Shown here piece by piece: positions 28,352 to 37,121 of a DNA stretch of 64,000 nucleotides. This stretch comes from Myxococcus sp. CA023 (GTDB taxonomy: Bacteria > Myxococcota > Myxococcia > Myxococcales > Myxococcaceae): assembly GCF_010998615.1 (NCBI RefSeq), contig NZ_JAAEAH010000017.1:49742-113741 (forward strand), in the 5' to 3' direction. Numbering within the stretch: position 1 is the first letter of the stretch; each line of letters opens with the position of its first letter. The notes under the pieces were generated by a model. The model had not been told where the DNA came from and made no database searches. It was given only the letters and a program-made list of their open reading frames with translations. The translations under genes and the position numbers were made by a program.

Positions 28352-30376
28352 ATGCAACGCATTCGCGCTGTCGCCCTGACCTCGCTGCTGGCCGTTTCAC
28401 TCTGCGCATGTGATGACCCCGTGGAGCCGGGGGACCCCGATTCGGGCACGCCGGATGCCGGGCAGCCCGACGCAGGCGCGCCCGATGCGGGGGCACCAGA
28501 CGCGGGAGCCGGGGACGGAGGCACGCTCCTCTCCGAGGTGCCGCTCTGGCAGGCGGAGCACGACCCCTCGCACGCCACTGGCTGCTTCGGCCGCTCCATC
28601 GCGCTAGGCGATGTGAACGGCGATGGCCAGAGGGACCTGGTCGTCGCCGCGCCCCCGTGTCGTCCGCTCACGAGAGACCCTGGCCGGGTGTCGCTCTTCG
28701 CGGGCGAGGCGCCGTACTTCTCCACGCAGGGCGTGACGGCGGTGATGGACTGGCGCAACGCGAACTCGAGGACCAATGGCAACCGGATGACGGTGTCCAC
28801 GGGCAACGTGGACGGGGACGGCTTCGCGGACGTGCTCGTCTCCGGCCAATACGGCGCGCTCGTCTTCAAGGGCCAGGCGGACCTGGCCAGCGTCTTCACC
28901 GAGCCCGCGTTCGTGGTGCCCGGCGGCGGCGTGTACAACAACGCCGTCTTCGCGGACGTCAACGGGGACGGCCTGGATGACGTGGCCAGCGTGAGGGGAG
29001 TGGCGGTGTCCGTCTTCCTGGCCACGCCCGGCGCGCCGGGAGGGCCCTTCACCCTGGTGGAGCGCGCGGAGCCGCTCTACACCGGCTCCGTCCGTCGCGC
29101 GGGAGACGTGGACGGGGATGGTGCACAGGACCTCGTGCTGTCGAGTTCGATGGGGGATGGCTATTCACTGGTGCCTGGCTGCAAGTCCGACAGTCCCGGG
29201 CCGTGTGAGGGTGGGCTCGCGGCGCAGCCCTTCTGGACGGTGGACAGCCAGTCGCTGAGCCTCTTTCCGGACGTGAATGGGGACGGGGTGCCGGAGCGCT
29301 TCACGGGGCCGGGCGGTGGCACGGTGCGGCTCCACCTGTCGGAGGCGGGCGGCGGTTATGCCTCCGCCCCCACGTGGTCCGCCATGGGCGACCCCGTCTT
29401 CGCGAACTTCGGCTCACCCATCACCGCGGTGGGGGACGTGGACGGAGACGGCCAGCGCCAGGACTTCGTCGTGGGCTCCGACGGGCGGCTGTACTTCTAC
29501 TCACCGGCGGAAGGGGTCTCCTCGGCGTTGAAGCCCGTGTGGTCCTGGCCCCGCGCGGACGTCCTGCCGCAGGGGTACGAAGGCTTCCACCGCTTCGCCG
29601 TCATCGCGCCGGGAGACCTGAACGGCGACGGCTTCGATGACCTGGTGGCGGGCATGGCGCCCCCGGCGGGGCTCGTCGACGGGCCGGCGGGCCGGGTCGT
29701 CATTCTCGGTGGTGGCCAGGTGCCCGCGGAGCCGGCGACGGCACCGTATCTGCCGCAAGTGGCGGGATGTGGCCTGACGCTGGACCCGGAGCACGGCAAG
29801 GCGGACCTCGCCGTGGACGCGGACGTGCTGGCCCGCACGTTGTACGTGGAGCGCCGCACCTTCGCCGCTGACTCCTGCGAGATACAGGAGGGCTGCGTGC
29901 CCGCGCCCGGTGAGCGGCGCCTGCTGCGCTTCAGCACCTCCATCCAGAACCTGGGCTCGGCGGCGGCCGTGGTGCCCGGCTGGGACGAGCGGCCGGACCT
30001 CTACATCTGGGACGAGTGCCACGGCCATGACCACCTCACCAACTTCGCCCAGTACGCGCTGCGGGACGCGCAGGGCAACGAAGTCGTGGAGGGCCGCAAG
30101 CAGGGCTTCTACCTCATCGACTACCAGCGCCAGTGCGATGACGCGGCGCCCTACCATCTCTCGCTCGACCGGATGAGCATCTCCGCCGGCTGGACGGACA
30201 TCTACGTCGCCGACATCCCCTGTCAGTGGATTGACATCACCGACCTGACGGACGGCACGTACTCCCTGCGCGTGGGCGTGGATGAGCAGGACATCATCGA
30301 GGAAGCGGACGTGCTCCCCAACGAGGCCATCCTGAACGTCCGCATCCAGGGCGATTCCGTGACCGTGGTCCCGTAG
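28352..30376 (+). CDS. Lipoprotein with FG-GAP/VCBS propeller and C-terminal lysyl oxidase domain
   Basis: A protein of 674 residues. The signal peptide ends in SLLAVSLCAC, a lipobox-like site, followed by a Pro/Asp/Gly/Ala linker (PDAGAPDAG repeats). Residues about 80-470 hold FG-GAP-like repeats with calcium-type loops (DVNGDGQRDLV, NVDGDGFADVL, DVNGDGLDDV). Residues about 480-674 match lysyl oxidase: the copper motif CHGHDH with His557, 559 and 561, Lys583 and Tyr618 (DIYVADIPCQWIDITD). Lys583 and Tyr618 align with the human LOX pair that forms the LTQ cofactor and have the same 35-residue spacing. It probably oxidises lysine side chains on the cell surface. A hairpin follows the gene. Confidence 0.88.
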   Translation: MQRIRAVALTSLLAVSLCACDDPVEPGDPDSGTPDAGQPDAGAPDAGAPDAGAGDGGTLLSEVPLWQAEHDPSHATGCFGRSIALGDVNGDGQRDLVVAAPPCRPLTRDPGRVSLFAGEAPYFSTQGVTAVMDWRNANSRTNGNRMTVSTGNVDGDGFADVLVSGQYGALVFKGQADLASVFTEPAFVVPGGGVYNNAVFADVNGDGLDDVASVRGVAVSVFLATPGAPGGPFTLVERAEPLYTGSVRRAGDVDGDGAQDLVLSSSMGDGYSLVPGCKSDSPGPCEGGLAAQPFWTVDSQSLSLFPDVNGDGVPERFTGPGGGTVRLHLSEAGGGYASAPTWSAMGDPVFANFGSPITAVGDVDGDGQRQDFVVGSDGRLYFYSPAEGVSSALKPVWSWPRADVLPQGYEGFHRFAVIAPGDLNGDGFDDLVAGMAPPAGLVDGPAGRVVILGGGQVPAEPATAPYLPQVAGCGLTLDPEHGKADLAVDADVLARTLYVERRTFAADSCEIQEGCVPAPGERRLLRFSTSIQNLGSAAAVVPGWDERPDLYIWDECHGHDHLTNFAQYALRDAQGNEVVEGRKQGFYLIDYQRQCDDAAPYHLSLDRMSISAGWTDIYVADIPCQWIDITDLTDGTYSLRVGVDEQDIIEEADVLPNEAILNVRIQGDSVTVVP

Positions 30377-30387
30377 ACATTAGGCCC

Positions 30388-30421
30388 GGGACACCGTGCC
30401 TCCGTCCTGGCGCGGTGTCCC
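30388..30421 (+). terminator. Hairpin after the lysyl oxidase gene
   Basis: GGGACACCG (30388-30396) and CGGTGTCCC (30413-30421) form a perfect 9-bp stem with a 16-base loop, 11 bases after the stop codon. There is no U tract. The 240 bases from here to the next gene show no other feature. Confidence 0.6.
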
Positions 30422-30664
30422 AGCGGCCTTCCGTTCCCGCCTCGCGTGGAGGCCAGCGCGGCCACACGGGTGCATGCCGGGTGTGGGGGCCAGCACGTCC
30501 TGGGAGTGGGACACCTACACTGGCGGGCCGAGGACGGCCTCGCGCGGGGTCCCAGACGGATTTCCAGCACACTGGATTTGCACCGAGGGAATGTCGCGTG
30601 CAATCACCCGTTCCGGGGCCCGTACCAACCAGCGCGACGTGCAACGCAGCGGAGAGAATCTGAC

Positions 30665-31891
30665 GTGAGCATCCGGGTCGATGTGTGGGAGGGGGCGCGC
30701 ATCGCGCTGTTCTCGCTCCGTTCCAACCGCCTGCGGACCGTGCTGACGACGGTGGGCATTGGCGTGGGCGTGTGCACGCTGCTGGCCATTGTCGGCATCA
30801 TCCAGGGCATCAACCGTTCCTTCGAGGACCAGCTTTCGAGCATTGGCGCCAACACGCTCCAAATCTCGAAGTTCCCCTGGACGCTCAACGGCGACTGGTG
30901 GTCGTACCGCAACCGCAAGGACCTGAGCGCGGACCTGGTGCCGCCCATCCTCAACGCGTCCGAGCACGTGCTGGCCGCGGCGCCGCTCTTCTTCGAGCGC
31001 GTGGAGGGCCGCTTCCTGGACCGCAAAATCGGCTCGGTGCTGCTGGTGGGCACCACGCCGGACTACGCCACGGTGGGCTCGTTCACCCTGGAGCGGGGCC
31101 GCTTCCTCACCCACGCGGACGTGGACAACCGGGCGCAGGTGGCCGTCATCGGCGCGGAGCTCGTGCGCTCGCTCTTCCCCGGAGTGAACCCGGTGGGGCA
31201 GCGCATCCTCTTCGAGGGCAAGCCCTTCCGCGTGGTGGGAACACTGGAGGCCAAGGGCACCATCCTGGGAGAGAACCAGGACCTGGTGGTGATGGTGCCC
31301 TTCCGCACCTTCCTGGCGCACTTCGGCAAGAAGCGCTCACCCAACATCGCGGTGGCCCTCACGTCGCCGGAGCATGCGCCAGCGGTGGTGGACAAGCTCA
31401 CCGCGGTGCTCCGCCGGGAGCGCAACACGCCGCCGGGGCTGCCGGATGACTTCGCCATCAACCGGCCGGACCAACTGGCCAGCATGTACGCGCAGCTCAC
31501 CGGGGCGCTCTATGGCGCGGCCATGGGTGTGGGCCTCATCACGCTGCTGGTGGGCGGCATCGGCATCATGAACATCATGCTGGTCTCGGTGCGCGAGCGG
31601 ACGCGGGAGATTGGCGTCCGGCGGGCGCTGGGGGCCCGCAAACGCACCATCATCCTCCAGTTCCTGATGGAGGCCTCCTGCGTGTCCGCCCTGGGCGGCA
31701 CCCTGGGGACGGTGGTGGGCCTGGGACTGGCGCGCATCGTGTCCTTGATTACGCCGCTGGCGGCGGCGGTGGAGCCGCTGACGGTGGTGGCTGGCGTGGG
31801 GTTCGCGGCGATGGTGGGGCTGCTGTTCGGCATCTGGCCGGCGGCGCGGGCGGCGAACCTGGACCCGGTGGAAGCGCTTCGCCACGAGTGA
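30665..31891 (+). CDS. MacB/FtsX-type ABC transporter permease (first of a pair)
   Basis: A protein of 408 residues. One N-terminal TM (RTVLTTVGIGVGVCTLLAIV), a large periplasmic MacB_PCD domain (about 40-250) and three C-terminal TMs (LVGGIGIMNIMLVSVRERTREIG, then the FtsX domain ending FGIWPAARAANLDPVEALRHE) are visible. The open frame extends upstream, but GTG 30665 with GGAGAG ahead of it gives the family N-terminus. This class is driven by a separate ATPase to move lipoproteins, peptides or drugs by mechanotransmission. No ATPase or adaptor gene is adjacent; its partner starts 19 bases downstream. Confidence 0.9.
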   Translation: MSIRVDVWEGARIALFSLRSNRLRTVLTTVGIGVGVCTLLAIVGIIQGINRSFEDQLSSIGANTLQISKFPWTLNGDWWSYRNRKDLSADLVPPILNASEHVLAAAPLFFERVEGRFLDRKIGSVLLVGTTPDYATVGSFTLERGRFLTHADVDNRAQVAVIGAELVRSLFPGVNPVGQRILFEGKPFRVVGTLEAKGTILGENQDLVVMVPFRTFLAHFGKKRSPNIAVALTSPEHAPAVVDKLTAVLRRERNTPPGLPDDFAINRPDQLASMYAQLTGALYGAAMGVGLITLLVGGIGIMNIMLVSVRERTREIGVRRALGARKRTIILQFLMEASCVSALGGTLGTVVGLGLARIVSLITPLAAAVEPLTVVAGVGFAAMVGLLFGIWPAARAANLDPVEALRHE

Positions 31892-31910
31892 CGGACGGGA
31901 GACGGCGGCG

Positions 31911-33131
31911 ATGATGGCAATCTGGGACACCCTGCGGCTGGCGTTCGGAACGTTCCGTTCCAACCTGCTGCGCTCCTTCCTGACGCTGCTGGGCATCGTC
32001 ATTGGCGCCACCACGGTGGTGTCGATGATGGGGCTCATCGAGGGCCTGCGCATCCAGGTGAACGAGAGCATGTCCGAGCTGGGCTCCGACTGCTTCCAGG
32101 TGCAGCGGCTGCCCTTTGGCGGAAACCTGTCCCTGGCGGAGCTGGCGCGGCGGCCCCGGCTGAACGAGGGCGACTTGGAGGCCATCCGGCTGCAGCCGTC
32201 GGTGCTGCTGGCGGCGGCGGAGGACTCCAAGGGTGGACAGAAGGTGTCCACGCAGCAGCGCGAGTCGCGCGCCAATGTGGTCATCTGGGCCGGCACGCCG
32301 GAGTACTTCCAGACGAACTCGGTGGTGGTGGAGTTCGGGCGGCCCTTCACGGACGCGGAGTACCTGGACGGCCGCCGCGTGGCGGTGATTGGTCAGGACC
32401 TGGCGGACACGTTGTTCCCAGGCGTGCAGCCCCTGGGGCAGAACATCCGCATCCTGGGGCGCAGCTTCCTGGTGATTGGCACCCTCAAGCGCCGCGGCAG
32501 CTTCATGGGCGGAGGCAGCCAGGACAACCAGGTGATGATGCCGCTGTCCGTCTACAAGGCGCTGTTCGGGGTGCGCAACTACCGGGTGAGCGTCCAGGCC
32601 CAGTCGGCGGAGGTGCTCCAGCGCGCGCAGGACGAGGTGACGCTGCTGATGCGGCGGCGCCACAACCTGAAGCCGCTGGAGGAGGATGACTTCTTCGTGT
32701 TCTCCAACGAGAGCGCCACGGAGATGTTCAACAACATCTCGAAGGTGATTTCCGCGGCCAGCTTCGGCGTGTGCATGCTGTCGCTGCTGGTGGGCGGCAT
32801 CGGCATCCTGAACATCATGCTGGTGGCGGTGACGGAGCGCACCCGGGAGATTGGCATCCGCAAGGCGCTGGGCGCGAAGAAGCGCCGCATCCTCGCGCAG
32901 TTCGCCATTGAGGCGGTGGTGCTGTCGCTGGTGGGTGGCGCGTTGGGCGTGGGCCTGGGCATGGGCCTGGCGCAGTTGGCGAAGTGGATGGTGGGGCTGC
33001 CCGCGCAGGTGCCGGCCTGGGCGGTGATGCTGTCGCTGGCCATGAGCAGCGGCGTGGGCCTGCTGTTCGGCATCTACCCGGCCGCGCGCGCCGCGAAGTT
33101 GGACCCCGTGGAGGCCATGCGGACGGACTGA
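31911..33131 (+). CDS. MacB/FtsX-type ABC transporter permease (second of a pair)
   Basis: A protein of 406 residues with the same architecture as its upstream neighbour: N-terminal TM (LLGIVIGATTVVSMMGLIE), periplasmic MacB_PCD domain, and C-terminal FtsX domain with GGIGILNIMLVAVTERTREI and the ending LLFGIYPAARAAKLDPVEAM. The two proteins are clearly paralogous but diverged, and probably form a heterodimeric membrane part. The start has two ATG codons in a row. A strong hairpin 37 bases beyond the stop ends the operon. Confidence 0.9.
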   Translation: MMAIWDTLRLAFGTFRSNLLRSFLTLLGIVIGATTVVSMMGLIEGLRIQVNESMSELGSDCFQVQRLPFGGNLSLAELARRPRLNEGDLEAIRLQPSVLLAAAEDSKGGQKVSTQQRESRANVVIWAGTPEYFQTNSVVVEFGRPFTDAEYLDGRRVAVIGQDLADTLFPGVQPLGQNIRILGRSFLVIGTLKRRGSFMGGGSQDNQVMMPLSVYKALFGVRNYRVSVQAQSAEVLQRAQDEVTLLMRRRHNLKPLEEDDFFVFSNESATEMFNNISKVISAASFGVCMLSLLVGGIGILNIMLVAVTERTREIGIRKALGAKKRRILAQFAIEAVVLSLVGGALGVGLGMGLAQLAKWMVGLPAQVPAWAVMLSLAMSSGVGLLFGIYPAARAAKLDPVEAMRTD

Positions 33132-33168
33132 CGGCACGCCGGTGCCGCAGGGTGGCTGGGAATGAAAC

Positions 33169-33201
33169 GGGGCCTCCTCCGCGCGGTGCGGAAGAGGCCC
33201 C
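33169..33201. terminator. Bidirectional hairpin between the permease operon and the small secreted peptide gene
   Basis: GGGGCCTC (33169-33176) pairs with GAGGCCCC (33194-33201), and inside it CCGC (33179-33182) pairs with GCGG (33188-33191). The flanks GAAAC and GTTTC (33164-33168 and 33206-33210) could extend the stem with a bulge. It serves the convergent genes on both sides. Confidence 0.75.
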
Positions 33202-33228
33202 AGGTGTTTCAGCACGTGTGTCCGGGGA

Positions 33229-33399
33229 CTACGGACACGGGGTGCCGCAAATCCATTCACCGGTGATGGGGTGCTTGTAGCAGGGCGGCTGGCAGTCGTC
33301 GGCGACGGCCGTGGCCGGCGTCATGGTGATTCCCAGGCCCAGCACGGCGGCGGCGGCGGTGAGGACGACGGCGATTCGGAGGTGCTTGCGAGCAGTCAT
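33229..33399 (-). CDS. Small secreted Cys-containing peptide (56 residues)
   Basis: It begins ATG ACT GCT with GGAGAG 5 bases upstream (read on the complement). The first ~33 residues are a clear signal peptide (TARKHLRIAVVLTAAAAVLG, cleavage probably after ATAVA). The predicted mature peptide is only about 23 residues, with four cysteines in two CxxxC-like pairs (CQPPC, CGTPC) around KHPITGEW. It should be exported and held by two disulfides. It could be a signal, an antimicrobial or a small structural peptide; nothing seen decides. It lies alone, convergent with the permease operon and separated from it by a terminator. Confidence 0.7.
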   Translation of the reverse strand: MTARKHLRIAVVLTAAAAVLGLGITMTPATAVADDCQPPCYKHPITGEWICGTPCP

Positions 33400-33554
33400 T
33401 GCGGTCTCTCCAACAGCGGTGTCCGTACAGCGCGGCGGAGTGTGGAACCCGGGTCTGACAATCACAATGCGCCGCGTGTCACACGCGCCGCGTCTGAGAC
33501 TGCAAGGACTTGGGCGGTGCACAACGCGTGCGTGTGAAAACAGACGCAGCAGAA

Positions 33555-34283
33555 CTATCTCGTGTGTCCGTCTGGGCGAGGTCCGCCGCCTGCCCATTGA
33601 TAGCCCAACGTCGCGCCCACGCCGATGAATCCCAGGCCGACGAGTTGACGGCCGCTCTTCAAGCGGGCGCTGGGTTTGGACAACTTCACCAGGGCTTCGT
33701 GGACGATGATGCCCAGCAGCGTGCCCAGGGCCGCGCCGCCGAGCGCGCCCAGGTAGGCGCGGCCCGGATGGTGACTCTTGCCAAAGGCGAGCTCGCCCAG
33801 GCCCCATGTTCCGAGCGCCGTCAACGGCGGTGTCAGCACGAAGCCGCCGCCGAAGGCCACGGTCTCCAATTCCATCCACCGCCCCGGGCTGGGTGCCGCG
33901 GGACGGAAGAAGAGGAGCCGCGAGGGGATGGCGCCCAGGAGCATTCCCGCCGCCGTCTCCGCCGCGGTGGCAGCCACGCGCGTGTCCCCACCCACGCGAC
34001 CGGCGCCCCAGACGCCGGCTACGGGAAGCAGCGCGAGGCAGCCGTGCGCCACCCATGCGCCCTTGGGGAGCGGGACGTCCTCCGGTTCGATGTACGTGGG
34101 CACGGCTGCTCTTTCCGGTGACGGGGTGGCGGGCGTGTCCAGGTACCTGGAACGTGTTTCAGAAGGTGGCGTGTCGCGCAGCGGTGCGTCCGCGGCCTCC
34201 GCGTGACTCGAGGCGGACAGCAGGCAGCCCAGCAGCAGCGTGCACGCGGTGATGGGACGTCGGTGTGAGGGCACGTTGGGCAT
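33555..34283 (-). CDS. Exported membrane protein of unknown function
   Basis: A protein of about 242 residues starting at the ATG that gives MPNVPSHRRPITACTLLLGC; the open frame upstream is not protein-like. The start is a signal peptide (TACTLLLGCLLSASSHAEA). A Pro/Thr-rich segment follows, then four or five Gly/Ala-rich hydrophobic stretches (WVAHGCLALLPVAGVWGAG, LGTWGLGELAFG, LGALGGAALGTLLGIIVHE, LGFIGVGATLGYQWAGG). The pattern suggests an inner-membrane protein, or a small beta-barrel with Gly-rich strands. No family recognised. Confidence 0.6.
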   Translation of the reverse strand: MPNVPSHRRPITACTLLLGCLLSASSHAEAADAPLRDTPPSETRSRYLDTPATPSPERAAVPTYIEPEDVPLPKGAWVAHGCLALLPVAGVWGAGRVGGDTRVAATAAETAAGMLLGAIPSRLLFFRPAAPSPGRWMELETVAFGGGFVLTPPLTALGTWGLGELAFGKSHHPGRAYLGALGGAALGTLLGIIVHEALVKLSKPSARLKSGRQLVGLGFIGVGATLGYQWAGGGPRPDGHTR

Positions 34284-34429
34284 GGCGACACGCGGTGTGT
34301 CCCGAAGGTGCGCACGCGGGGCGGGGGCTTCCACCCTCACGGTGGAGATGTACCCGCCGCGCGTCTCGGGGTGTCTTGTGTGAGACATCGGCAGGTGCGC
34401 CGCGGGCCATGGGCGCTTAGTTTCCGGCG

Positions 34430-35677
34430 GTGAAGCTCGCCTGGCTCGTGCCCATGGTGTTGATTGCCGCCGGGTGTCCCGCCCCCAATCACCGGCATGA
34501 CCTGCGCCTGCGCGCGTTGCCGGGGAGCAGCCCGGAGGCGCGCTCGCTCGCGTTCTTCCAGTCATTGGGCGTGGCGCTGGTGCCAGGGCACCGCGTGGAG
34601 TTGGTGGAGAACGGCTTCATCTTCGACGCCATCGAGGAGGAGATTCTCGCCGCGCGTACCAGCATCCACATCACCAGCTACATCTGGCGGCCCGGTGAGC
34701 CGTCGGACCGGCTGGTGCGGGCGCTGGCGGCGCGGCGGCCCGGGGTGGCGTGCCGCGTGCTCGTGGATCCGCTGGGCAGCGCCAACTTCGAGGCGGTGAC
34801 GCCCGCGCTGGCGGCCAGCGGCTGTGACGCGCGCTACTTCCGTCCCATCCAAGGGGACTTCGTGGCCTTGGATGCGGTTCGCCTCCGGGCGCGGAACCAC
34901 CGGAAGCTGGTGGTGCGGGATGGCGAGGTGGGCATCACCGGCGGCTGGGGCATCTGGAAGAGCTGGATGGGGAATGCGCAGAGCGCGGATTATTGGCGCG
35001 ACATGAACATCCGCGTGGAGGGCCCGGCCGTGCGGGAGATGCAGGTCGCCTTCGCCCAGAACTGGCAGGAGGCGGGTGGGGACTTCCTGCCGGCGACAGA
35101 CTTCCCGGAGCCTCGCTACGCGGGGGATGCGCGCGCGGGCTTCGTGGCCAGCACGGACAACCGCTTCCTGTCGGACGCGCGGCGGATGACGTTGCTCACC
35201 ATCGCGGCGGCGCAGGAGCGGCTCTGGATTGCGAACTCCTACTTCATTCCCTCCGACGCCATCAGTGACATGCTGCTGGAGAAGGTGAAGCAAGGCGTGG
35301 ACGTGCGGGTGTTGGTGCCCGGGCGGCACCATGACGTCGGGCCCGTGAACGCGGCGCAGCGGGCGTCCTATGCGCGCTTGCTGGAGGGCGGCGTGCGCAT
35401 CTGGGAGTACGAGCTGTCGATGATGCATTCCAAGACGATGCTCGTGGATGACTCCCTGTCCGTCGTGGGCTCCACCAACATGGACCCGCTGGCGTTGACG
35501 ACGTTGGAGGAGTGCTCGGTGGTGGTGGAGGACCCGGCGCTGGCGGCACAGCTCGCCGCGTCTTTTGAGAAAGATTTACGCCACTCGCGAGAAATTCACT
35601 GGAGCGGGTGGAAGCGGCGCGGGCTCTTGCAGAAGCTGGGCGAGCGGCTGCCGTGGTTCATCGGCAACTATCTCTGA
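34430..35677 (+). CDS. Phospholipase D-family lipoprotein (cardiolipin-synthase-like)
   Basis: A protein of 415 residues starting at GTG. The signal peptide ends in VLIAAGC, a lipobox, so membrane anchoring on the periplasmic side is expected. Both catalytic HKD motifs are present: NHRKLVVRDGEVGITGG (near residue 160) and MHSKTMLVDDSLSVVGSTNMD (near 330), as in the ClsA/B-type phosphatidyltransferases. It could make cardiolipin, exchange phospholipid head groups or act on a secreted substrate. Most cardiolipin synthases have TM helices, whereas this one is a lipoprotein, which favours a hydrolase or envelope-remodelling role. Confidence 0.88.
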   Translation: MKLAWLVPMVLIAAGCPAPNHRHDLRLRALPGSSPEARSLAFFQSLGVALVPGHRVELVENGFIFDAIEEEILAARTSIHITSYIWRPGEPSDRLVRALAARRPGVACRVLVDPLGSANFEAVTPALAASGCDARYFRPIQGDFVALDAVRLRARNHRKLVVRDGEVGITGGWGIWKSWMGNAQSADYWRDMNIRVEGPAVREMQVAFAQNWQEAGGDFLPATDFPEPRYAGDARAGFVASTDNRFLSDARRMTLLTIAAAQERLWIANSYFIPSDAISDMLLEKVKQGVDVRVLVPGRHHDVGPVNAAQRASYARLLEGGVRIWEYELSMMHSKTMLVDDSLSVVGSTNMDPLALTTLEECSVVVEDPALAAQLAASFEKDLRHSREIHWSGWKRRGLLQKLGERLPWFIGNYL

Positions 35678-35712
35678 CGCAGCAGTGCAGGGCCGGATGA
35701 TAGAAACCAGGC

Positions 35713-37029
35713 ATGGCTCGTGCCCGTCCAACATCGCCGCGGTGCCCTCGTTGTCATGCGCCCATCGTCCTCGAGGAAGGCCGGGTGCTCTACACGTGTG
35801 GCTACTGCAATGCCTCCATCGACACGCAGGGCGAGAAGGCGCCGCGTCCCGAGTATCAGGCGCCGGCCGTGACGGGGACGGGACCGAACATGGCGGCCCT
35901 GGTGGCGGGAGGCATTTTCGCGGTCTGCCTATTGACTGCGCTCGTGGCCTTTTACAGCTTCAGCTCCGCTACGTCGTCCACCGGCGGGCCCACCCCCACG
36001 AGCATCCCGGGGCCGTCTCCCGTTGTCGTGGCGCCGCCACCGGTGGCGGAGAAAAAGGCGAAGTTCCAATGGGACTCCCAGGGTGTTCCCCTCGCCGTGG
36101 ACCTCAACGGTGACGGAACGGATGACATCATCGGCCGTATCCGTCGCCTCAGTCTCGTTCCCGGAAAGACGGAGACGCGCAACCAGGTTGCCGCGTTCGA
36201 TGGGAAGTCGTTCGACCTGCTCTGGGAAGCGGACCTCGAGGGGACGATCTCGGACTTGTCCGGCGCGGTGCACGTCGTTCAGCAGGGCGGCCGCGTGGTG
36301 ATGAGTGAGCCGGGCTCGGTGCATCTCCTCGAGCCGAAGACAGGTAAGCCGCTCGGGCGGGTGGCCCTCTCGGACAAGCCCAGCAGGCTCTGCATCCCGA
36401 AGGGCGACACCGAGTCCGTCTGGGTCGAGGTGGTGGATGGGCAGAACCTCCTGTTCAACACGAAGACGGCGACCGCCCGGCCCGCCATCGAGCCTCCGCC
36501 CCCCTGCGCGCCGGTCAAATGGAGCCACCATCTCTGTTTCGTTCCGGTGTTCAGGAAGAGTCCCGTTCCTTGTGAGCGCCCGCGCAAACTGCCCTCCGTT
36601 CCCGGATTCCGGGCGGAGAACGTCTACAAGCTCGAGGACCTGGACGTCGCGATGGGTGAACGGAGCCCTGGGAGCCGGGTGCCCATGGTGGCGGTGTTCC
36701 GGCGGGGCGAGAAGGCCGTGCTGTGGGCGGAGAACGTCGCCGACATGGACCCCAGGAACGTGAAGGAGTCCACGGTGGACGTCGTCGACTTCTCCGAGGA
36801 CGCGCTCTTCATGGTCTACGCGTTGAAGGAGGGCGGGGAGCAGCTCGTTCGGAGGGACCTGCTGAAGGGGAGCGTGGGGTGGGACGTCCCCATTCCCAAC
36901 TCCCGGAGCGGCTCGGGGGTGTCCCAGATCAGGAAGCACGGTGGGCGCGTCTACGTCCCTCATTGGGTGTGGCTGGATGTCTTCGACGCGAAGACGGGCA
37001 ACCTGATTGGCACCCTGGGCACGTGGTGA
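35713..37029 (+). CDS. Zinc-ribbon membrane protein with C-terminal propeller-like region
   Basis: A protein of 438 residues. The N-terminus carries a zinc ribbon with Cys11/Cys14 and Cys29/Cys32 (CPRCHAPI, YTCGYCNAS). One TM lies at about 57-80 (MAALVAGGIFAVCLLTALVA), then a Ser/Thr/Pro/Gly linker. The remaining ~340 residues are presumably outside the membrane and contain repeated beta-type segments such as GVPLAVDLNGDGTDDIIGRI (calcium-type loop) and VAAFDGKSFDLLWEADLEG, resembling PQQ-like propeller blades. Similar myxobacterial proteins have no assigned function that I know. It follows the phospholipase gene after 35 bases. Confidence 0.7.
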   Translation: MARARPTSPRCPRCHAPIVLEEGRVLYTCGYCNASIDTQGEKAPRPEYQAPAVTGTGPNMAALVAGGIFAVCLLTALVAFYSFSSATSSTGGPTPTSIPGPSPVVVAPPPVAEKKAKFQWDSQGVPLAVDLNGDGTDDIIGRIRRLSLVPGKTETRNQVAAFDGKSFDLLWEADLEGTISDLSGAVHVVQQGGRVVMSEPGSVHLLEPKTGKPLGRVALSDKPSRLCIPKGDTESVWVEVVDGQNLLFNTKTATARPAIEPPPPCAPVKWSHHLCFVPVFRKSPVPCERPRKLPSVPGFRAENVYKLEDLDVAMGERSPGSRVPMVAVFRRGEKAVLWAENVADMDPRNVKESTVDVVDFSEDALFMVYALKEGGEQLVRRDLLKGSVGWDVPIPNSRSGSGVSQIRKHGGRVYVPHWVWLDVFDAKTGNLIGTLGTW

Positions 37030-37121
37030 CGCCGACGCAGTGTCGGCCTGCACGCAGACATGAGCGGGGCTGGCCGGGGTGACATCGCGCGGACGCGCGG
37101 CCGGTCGTAGAGTTCCGGGCC

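Noticed and set aside
28081..29052. Upstream extension of the DHA2 transporter frame to a 907-residue protein
   Set aside because: The extension lies opposite the lysyl oxidase gene and reads as low-complexity sequence; the ATG at 28080 gives the normal transporter length.
30388..30664. Upstream extension of the first permease frame (from 30446)
   Set aside because: The stretch follows a terminator-like hairpin and does not look like protein; GTG 30665 has a ribosome-binding site and gives the family N-terminus.
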